In this document: positions 58,101-64,000 of the stretch, piece by piece | Layout: every line of letters begins with the position of its first letter | How positions within the stretch are numbered: the stretch's first letter is position 1 | Source of the DNA: Termitomyces sp. T153 | Taxonomy: Eukaryota > Basidiomycota > Agaricomycetes > Agaricales > Lyophyllaceae | Assembly (NCBI GenBank): GCA_018296165.2 | Contig: JACKQL020000009.1 | Span: 744,001-808,000 of the forward strand | Direction of reading: 5' to 3' | Length of the DNA: 64,000 nucleotides | Position numbers and translations under genes: made by a program | The notes under the pieces: model-generated | What the model was told of the DNA's origin: nothing | Databases searched by the model: none | The model's input: the letters and a program-made list of their open reading frames with translations, nothing else

Positions 58101-59520
58101 TCTTGCTTTCTGGCGTGGTAGTCCCTGCGTGGAGGTATTCCTTGGGTAGGGCTGGCGTGACTTGCAACTGGAAGGCGGGGGTGCCTTCTCGTAGGAGGCG
58201 CGCGAAGGGGACAGCGCCGATGATTTTAATGTCGAGGTCTCCGGGGTTGACAGGGTTGGGTACCGTAGGTGTAACAGTTGGGTCCGGGGTGATGTTGGGG
58301 TCGGTCGGGGGCTTTGGGCGTTGCTGGTTGGGGTAGCGCAGGCCCTTATATCAATTTTGGGGTATGTTGGGGGGCAGCCGTTGTAATTTGTCCAAGGGTG
58401 ATCGAGACGGAGTTGTGCTTCTTTCTCCATCAGGGTTGGCGTCGGGGGTTGGGGAATCCTGAGTCATTCTGGAGGTGATGGTGTCGGGGCGGGGAATGTC
58501 AAGATCAGAGATAGACTGGAGGCGGAGGTGGATGGCGGCCGCTAAGCTTGCTTTGGGGCTGGGGAATTGCATGGTGAGGTTCTTCCAGTTGATGTCGGGA
58601 TTAACGTCTTGCAGCCACAGGAGTCCGAGCACGATTGGGGTTGATGGGGGTAGTTGGGTAACGAGGAGTCGGGCCTGGAATTGCAGGTCGTTATCGAGGG
58701 TGAGGGTGTTGTCGTGGTACTGCGTGATTCTTGTCATGGCGGGGCTCCCGTCAAAGAGTTGGAGCTTGAGGGGTTTGTCAAGGTCGTTGCATCGGAGATC
58801 GAGTTGGTTGCTGACAAAGACACTGGAGGCGCCGCTGTCTACAAGGGTGGGGAGTACCTTGAGCGAGCCGCCAAGTCAGACATAGATGACAAACGACCGT
58901 GCAGACCTAGAGCAAAGTTGCAGAGGGGTCTGGGGTTGGTCAATCATGGTCTTGGAGTTCTTGGAGGGGGGTGAGACATTGAAGGGTACCAGCCCGGAGT
59001 CGGTGGGGTTGTCCCGGTCAAGGCGGAGGGTGAGACTGGGCCAATCAACGTGGGGATTGGTGGAGCAGAGCCATGAGAACCCTAAGACGACGGGGGCAGA
59101 GGGGTGTAATTTTGTGATGAGTAGTCGGAGTTCTTGCTGTTGTCCGTCGGCGAAGGTCATGGTCGTTTCTAGGCAATGAGTGATGTCTCCCGCTGGGGTA
59201 GAGTCTCCATCAAAGAGTTTGAGGGGGATCGGGGCAGGGAGGCAACGGAGAGGTTGTGGGGCAAGCGCCACCAGGAATTCGTCAACGAAGTTATTGGTGG
59301 CACTGCTGTTGACTAGTGTGGGGATGGGTTTGTTGGTGAAGGGGAGAGTGGTGCGGAGGAGGAGGTTTGTGGACGAGTGGGAGGGGAGGTGTGCTGGGGG
59401 GTTATCCGGGGCAAGTACTGTTGCGTGGAGGAGTGTGGCTGGGGCGGAGAAGACGTCGGGGTATGGTCCGCGGTCTAGTGCGTCTTCCAGACCTAAACTG
59501 CCGACTCGTTTTCCGTGAAC
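55138..59520 (-). pseudogene. B2 pol: two protease domains - RT - RNase H - integrase - chromodomain
   Basis: Minus strand. A first retropepsin-like domain has TLVNSSATNNF at about 59313 (DSGAT expected) and continues to LGFSWLCSTNPHVDWPSLT; after one TGA (58878) a second retropepsin-like domain has LPTLVDSGASSVF at about 58850 and LGLLWLQDVNPDINW. RT follows with KIDLRSGYNN and YLDN (YLDD expected, about 57500); a TGA near 57802 precedes CVDYRGLNK. The longest open part (57801-55741) covers RT, RNase H (VYSDHNNLQYF), integrase HHCC (HDHKLWGHPG to CEPCLRAK) and core residues (SMDHIVELPDS, VSDRGPLF, TNGQTERVNQ). A TGA at 55741 separates the integrase end and chromodomain ([20 protein letters not shown]). 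Few lesions, but catalytic Asp changes in protease 1 and RT make this copy inactive. Confidence 0.88.
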
Positions 59521-59573
59521 TGGTAGTTACAGTCCTCTCCGTCGATTGTCCACACGGCGCGTCCCATCACCTG

Positions 59574-62009
59574 TCATTTAGGACAACTGCGAATAAAGTG
59601 TCCCTGCTCACCACATAGGATGCACGTGCCCTCCTTCCATTGTTTCTCCTGCGTTTCCTCTGGCATGTTGATCCACGGGCTGTCCTGGATTCTGTTCGCG
59701 CATAGGGCTTCTTGATCGTTGGCAGGGTCCGGGATGTTGTCTTGGTCGTCAGGGTTGGTATCCAGGGGTACTGGGGTGTCATGGAGGTCGGCGGCGTTGA
59801 GCTGGGCGGGTGGGCGCTGCCCCGGGGATCGGTTGGTGTTGGGGACTCCTCGGCCCGGAGGGGAGCGGGGTGTGGGGTTGGCAGGGTTAGCGGGGATTGA
59901 GGATCGAATGCCATTGGTTGCTCCGGCCTGCCAGTTGGTGTTACCAGAGGTGTTCCAAGAGGTCCGGGGCACCGTGTTTTCACTGCGGTCTTCCCAGTAA
60001 TGTTGGTCAACCTGGGTAACAAGTGCCTTGTACCCATTGTAGGTGGTTTGCTTGGGTGCAAGGCGAAGGACGTCCTTGATCCGTTGTGGTAAGGCACAAC
60101 GGAGGGCAAACCAGAGGGCGTTGTAATTCCAGCTGGTCTCGTAGGCCTCTCGTTCAAATTGTACGATAAAGGTCATGAAGCATTCGTTGTTGTGCATTCG
60201 GAGGTTGAAGAGATTTTCCTCCGCCTCCACTACGGTGTCAAAGATGCCAAACTTACTCGAGAACTCTTGGGTGAAAGCGAGCCAATTGGAGAGTATGGGA
60301 TTGTTTGGGTCAAACTGGAGTAGCATGGTGTAGTGGTCGAAGGCAATGCCCTGTAAGTATGATGCGGCAAAGGCTACTCATGAGCTCTCAAGCTGAAAGG
60401 TGATGGGCTTAGCTTGGAACATAGTTAAACACTGAGTCAGGAAGATTCGCCACTTCCGAGGGTCGCAGCCGGTGAAGGGTTTGGGCTTCTGGATGTCGAG
60501 TTTACCCTCCTGGGCCAGTGCGTCGTGGGTATTGTCCTGTGAGTTTTGAGTTCGAGGTGGGGGTCCGGCATTGTAGTAGTAGTAGTAGTAGTAGTGATTT
60601 CCGTTTCCGCACTGGGGGGGAAAGTTGTCCATCGCTGGGCCCCATCCTCCAGGGGGTCCGCCATTGGGTGGTCCTCCACCAGGGTTTTGACCCACGCTAC
60701 CCGGGGCGGGTCCTGGGGCCCATCGAGGGGGAGGGGGTCCTCCGGGGGTCAGGGGTCCAAAATAGTTGGCATCGGTGGGGGGATTAGGCATCGGAGTGGG
60801 CGGGGGACGAGAGGGGTTGGTGGAAAAAGGGGGTCGGGGCGCCCTGGGGCCCATGGGCTGTCGCGGGGGAACTGGGGCATTGGGACGGGGCGGAGGGGCA
60901 TTGATATGAGGGGCGCGGAGATCAAAGTGGGGGGGTCAGTCTCATTGAGGTCCGTTGTGTGGGGCGTGTTTGTCGGCGGGATTGCCTGGCTTGTTGATAT
61001 AGGAGAGAGTCCAGTTGTCGTTGTCAACGCGTAGGGGCAGTGGTTGGGAACAGAGTTCAGGAGCGGTGGGTTGGTCCCAGGTTTGGCAGGTGCTGGGCAC
61101 GGAGCTGGCCCAGGGCCGGGCGGAGAGAGCCAAGGTGTGGGCAGCGGGTTGGTCGAACAACCCCCCCACGGGGTTGAGGTTCCTCAAGATGCTGGAGGCC
61201 ATGTTGAGTTCTTCCTGCTGACGGGGAATGGAAGATGGGGCTTCATTTTGTGTTCCGACGGGTTCCTTGCATTGCACGTGGAAGGAGCGGGCAGGATCCA
61301 GAGGGTCTTCAAAGGGGCGGGGGTTTGGGCTAGTGTGGATTTCTTTGACCAAGGCACGGAGCTTGTTCTGTAAGTTGTCGTTGATGCCCAGGGTGCCTTG
61401 CATATTCTCCGGGAGGTTCCCTTGCAGGTAGCATTCGTGGAAGTCGAGGAGTCAATCCGCCCAGACCTCCGGAGTTGCGGAGGCATTGGGATAGCCTGGG
61501 TTGGTGAGGAGGGTGCGGGTATGCCTTGCGAATTCCGCAGGGGACAGGTGGAGGAAGTGGAGGACTTTGTCGCATTGCTGGGCGTAGGCTTTGACCCTTT
61601 GCTGCCTAGGAGAAGGAGGGGTTTGAGCAGCGAACAGTGGGTGGGGGGGGGAATAGTTATCCATGGCCTCCAGAGGGACTGGGGCTGCAGCAGGGATTGG
61701 GTATGCATAGTAATGGGCGGGGGGAAGGTAGGCGGGGTTGGGGGGTGCTGCGGAGTATCCTCCGGGGTTGATACAGGGGATATTGCCATCGGCGTGGAAT
61801 GCGGGAGGGCGGTGCCAGCCCGGGGGTATTCCCTGGCTGATGGAGGGGGCATAGAATGCCTGGTTGGGGTCAGGGGTCCAGTGACGGGGCATGTACTGGT
61901 CTGCAAAGGGACCTGGGTAGAGTGGGGCGTAGGGATTTTCCAGTAGGGGTTGGCCACAGGCATCAGTTGGGTAACCGACGGGGTTGTACGCGGAGTTAAA
62001 TGCAGACAT
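59574..62009 (-). pseudogene. B2 gag with long proline-rich N-terminus
   Basis: Minus strand from the ATG at 62009 (MSAFNSAYNPVGYP), only 32 bp inside the LTR; an in-frame Met at 62060 lies within the LTR. Roughly 490 Pro/Tyr-rich residues, including a poly-Tyr run, precede the gag core (KPKPFTGCDPRKWRIFLTQC at about 60485; SNWLAFTQEFSSKFG near 60280). A zinc knuckle CILCGEQGHFIRSC (C-x2-C-x4-H-x4-C) ends the protein at 59574. Internal stops at 61452, 60948, 60942 and 60378 are all TGA. Pol is in another frame, so a frameshift or separate translation would be expected. Confidence 0.85.
60571..60594. repeat. Trinucleotide repeat (GTA)n in gag
   Basis: About seven to eight GTA/TAG units on the plus strand encode the poly-Tyr run of gag on the minus strand. 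It may vary in length between copies. Confidence 0.8.
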
Positions 62010-62041
62010 CAAGAATGGGGTAAGAGGGAGTCTTGATATTA

Positions 62042-62802
62042 TATCAGGTTCCACTGACAACGGGGGCTCAGTACACTGGCGAGTCCTTACTAGGCAGATG
62101 CGATGTCCTGCACTTATAACCAGGCATCCGGAGTTGGAGCGGAGGTGGGGAAGGCTTGCAAGGGGGTCCTAGGGAAAGCGGCCCGAGCAAGTCCTGAATG
62201 GTCCGGAGGAGTCTAAGACCGAAGGTACTGGTTGTTGACCCAGGGCAGGTGACAGGGCTAGTTTGTGGGTGCACAAATAGATTGTGGGGTAAGCGGAGGC
62301 TTCTCGGGTGATGGGGGCAGGGCTGGAGTTGGATAGGGGATTACCAGGGCTTGATGGGTCCCGGGGCCAAGCGGGGAGTGAGGGTCGGAGTTGTCATAAG
62401 AATGTTTGGGTCATGGCGCATGCACAGAGTTCATACTGACATAGGGAGCAAGAGGAACTTAGAAGAACAAAGGAAATATGTACAGTTGAGACAAGACGGA
62501 GACGAGACAAGACTGAGGAAAAAGATCGATTCAAAACTTAAAAACAGAAACAGAGACAAGACAAGAGACGAAACATAGGAAACCAGTAAATGTAATATCA
62601 AGACTAAAGTTCGAGGAGTTATTCTACGACTTATATACCAACTACTGGGTACCTCAGAGGGCAGCAGATATGGTAGCGGGAGTCAACGGAGCTGTGTGGA
62701 GTTGATGGGTGTTGGGTACAATCCAAAGTCGGGCCGCAGCGGTATTCTGATGGGATCGGTTGGGGGTGTGGCCGCTCTGAGGACGTCGTGATACTCCAGG
62801 AC
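62042..62802 (-). repeat. 5' LTR of B2, outer end lost
   Basis: Aligns directly with 52021 to about 52782. The first bases read TATCAGG rather than TGTCAGG, a G-to-A change. After CTCCAGGAC at 62802 the similarity stops, so about 235 bp of U3 is missing. Confidence 0.88.
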
Positions 62803-63060
62803 TTGTGCACATCCTTAACTGATTTGGTTGCTCCACTGTCAATTGCCAAAAGGGTCTTGAGGTCAGAATGGTTTGGGAGTGGGTGGGTGTGATCCAGGGT
62901 CCCTCCAGGGCTGGGACTGCTGGAATGGGAAGGGCTTGGACAACAACCTCATATTCAAGCTCATTATTAGGCCAAAAGGGGAGCAAGAGAGAGAAAAGCA
63001 AGCAGTAGATGCAGAGGTGCTAGGAGACATAAAAGTTAGGAAGTACCTGAGAAGCAAGGT
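62803..63060 (-). pseudogene. Retropepsin-like fragment of an unidentified retroelement
   Basis: Minus strand encodes LLAIDSGATKSVKDVHK at about 62860-62810, an aspartic-protease-type DSGAT motif, broken at the LTR junction. Upstream pieces in shifted frames (ELEYEVVVQALPIPAVPALE) may be the preceding linker. Too short to assign a family. Confidence 0.4.
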
Positions 63061-64000
63061 TTATATGCTGTCTACAAGCTAAGGACTACCAGGACCCTAC
63101 AAGGGATGGTGGTGGTTCTAGGTCAAGGAGCATCTTCAGTCAGCTTAGAAGTTGAGCCTCCCACTTCTCTGTTTTGGTCTCAGGACTTTGATTATTCTTG
63201 GCTAGGTTTGAAGGTGGTATTTCTTCTTGTGTACTTATTCTACAAGGCCATCAGGTGAATTTCAGATTTGTCTAGAATATTTAATTGTATAGGACAATAC
63301 TTCATCCTACTCAGCAGTTTGTTCTGTGAGTAGCTAAACTCACTAGGCTTGGATATCTCATCCTCCATAGCCATTTGATATACCTTGGCAGCAGGGGTTG
63401 CACATCTTACCCCTTCTTGCCAGGTCAGGTCAGCAATAATCTGATACCATTCTATAAGCATATGGGGATCATATGCCCACTGAAGTGTTGGGATTTGTCT
63501 GTCCCAAATTCTCTGCTATCTCAAGTCAGAAGGATCATTTCAGTCCTTCTACCCCAACTGCTGCAATGCCTCCACCTTTAGATTACCTGTTCAGCCAGTT
63601 GTGGTGCATTTGAGGGTCACAGTGCTCTCCATTGTCATGGCTGACCAGACCACACCATTGCTATGTATTACTGAGCAAGATGACATCTATGCCTACATAT
63701 TTGCAGATGCATGAAGATGACTTGCCCCCTATGCACCTGCAGGAGATGCAAGCTCAGCTAGCTCAGAGTTTCTCTATGACAGACCTATTCACAGAAGCTG
63801 GTAGGTGTGGGATTGTCACAAACTTTGTGATGAGGAATCACAGAGCCTCACTGACATGATTGATGGCATAGCTCAATCAACTCAGGTACAAGAAGGCTCA
63901 GCAAGCCCTGAAGGCCATGATGATATGACATTGGGGTGGCCAACCAAGTTCAACCAAAAAGTCATACAGATCAAGTATTCCTGTGTCATATTGAATCCTT
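63061..64000. other. Unassigned, CpG-poor sequence
   Basis: Short open stretches exist on both strands (for example minus 63461-63240 and plus 63632-63859) but none matches a family recognised here. By composition it looks like old repeat sequence. Confidence 0.3.

Larger units (their letters stand above)
52021..62802 (-). mobile_element. Ty3/gypsy chromovirus-type element B2, almost complete
   Basis: From right to left: 5' LTR (62802-62042, lacking about 235 bp of its outer U3 end), gag, protease domains, RT, RNase H, integrase, chromodomain, then a plus-strand antisense gene, a polypurine tract and the 3' LTR (53017-52021). It is inserted in LINE L3 at 52020/52021. Only a few TGA codons interrupt gag and pol, each frame is otherwise open, and CpG is abundant, so it is recent. 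The target duplication cannot be checked because the right end is cut. Confidence 0.92.

Noticed and set aside
60546..61034. Plus-strand ORF with a poly-Val run opposite gag
   Set aside because: Created by the GTA repeat and the G-rich complement of the proline-rich gag.
61398..61946. 182-codon plus-strand ORF opposite gag N-terminus
   Set aside because: Shadow of gag, which has recognisable core and zinc-knuckle downstream in the same frame.
62010..62041. Primer binding site of B2
   Set aside because: The 32 bp between LTR and gag ATG do not convincingly match a tRNA 3' end; left unannotated.

Overview
The window looks like a transposon-dense piece of a filamentous fungal, probably Agaricomycete (basidiomycete), nuclear genome. 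Evidence seen: spliceosomal introns of about 46-69 bp with GT...AG ends, Ty3/gypsy elements with integrase chromodomains, Ty1/copia remnants, APE-type LINEs with RNase H domains, a Tc1-like fragment, and tRNA-headed short repeats. The species is not determined.

Layout. 1-6359: 3' part of a Ty3/gypsy element (family A) with a decayed pol, an antisense spliced gene and a 1.1-kb 3' LTR. 6360-10379: two family-B LTRs in inverted orientation around the 3' end of a family-B element, including a dead antisense gene. 10380-13800: LINE copy L1. 14023-15160: copia remnant. 15560-20900: LINE L2 (minus) split by a solo family-A LTR. 20993-21670: two tRNA-headed SINE-like repeats, head to head. 22241-23406: LTR fragment, antisense-gene remnant and LTR of a third gypsy family (B'). 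23412-29023: complete gypsy element C1 with an exact 5-bp target-site duplication. 29029-34920: the only host-like stretch, with one clear cellular gene, a two-exon Baeyer-Villiger-type flavin monooxygenase (31064-32773). 34921-41264: gypsy element C2. 41265-47460: minisatellite, inverted-repeat element, LINE L4 (minus) split by a solo D LTR, diverged tandem repeat, Tc1 remnant. 47537-52020: LINE L3, interrupted by solo LTRs A3 and D2 and then by element B2. 52021-62802: nearly complete family-B gypsy element B2 (minus) with an open antisense gene at 53231-54911. 62803-64000: unassigned, with a protease-like scrap.

Most notable observation: in three diverged gypsy families (A, B, B') the space between the pol 3' end and the 3' LTR holds a gene on the opposite strand. 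In each, a short phase-0 intron falls immediately before the first cysteine of a six-position zinc-cluster-like motif (C-x2-C-x6-8-C-x8-15-C-x2-C-x6-C). In A and B a coiled-coil-like region and an acidic C-terminus follow. This looks like a conserved, spliced, antisense accessory gene carried by these elements. Its function is unknown; a nucleic-acid-binding or regulatory role is inference.

Decay is lopsided. In-frame stops in the elements are overwhelmingly TGA where arginine (CGA) is expected, and alignable older copies show CpG changed to TpG or CpA, as expected from cytosine methylation and deamination (or a RIP-like process). The monooxygenase gene and much of element B2 still contain CpG.
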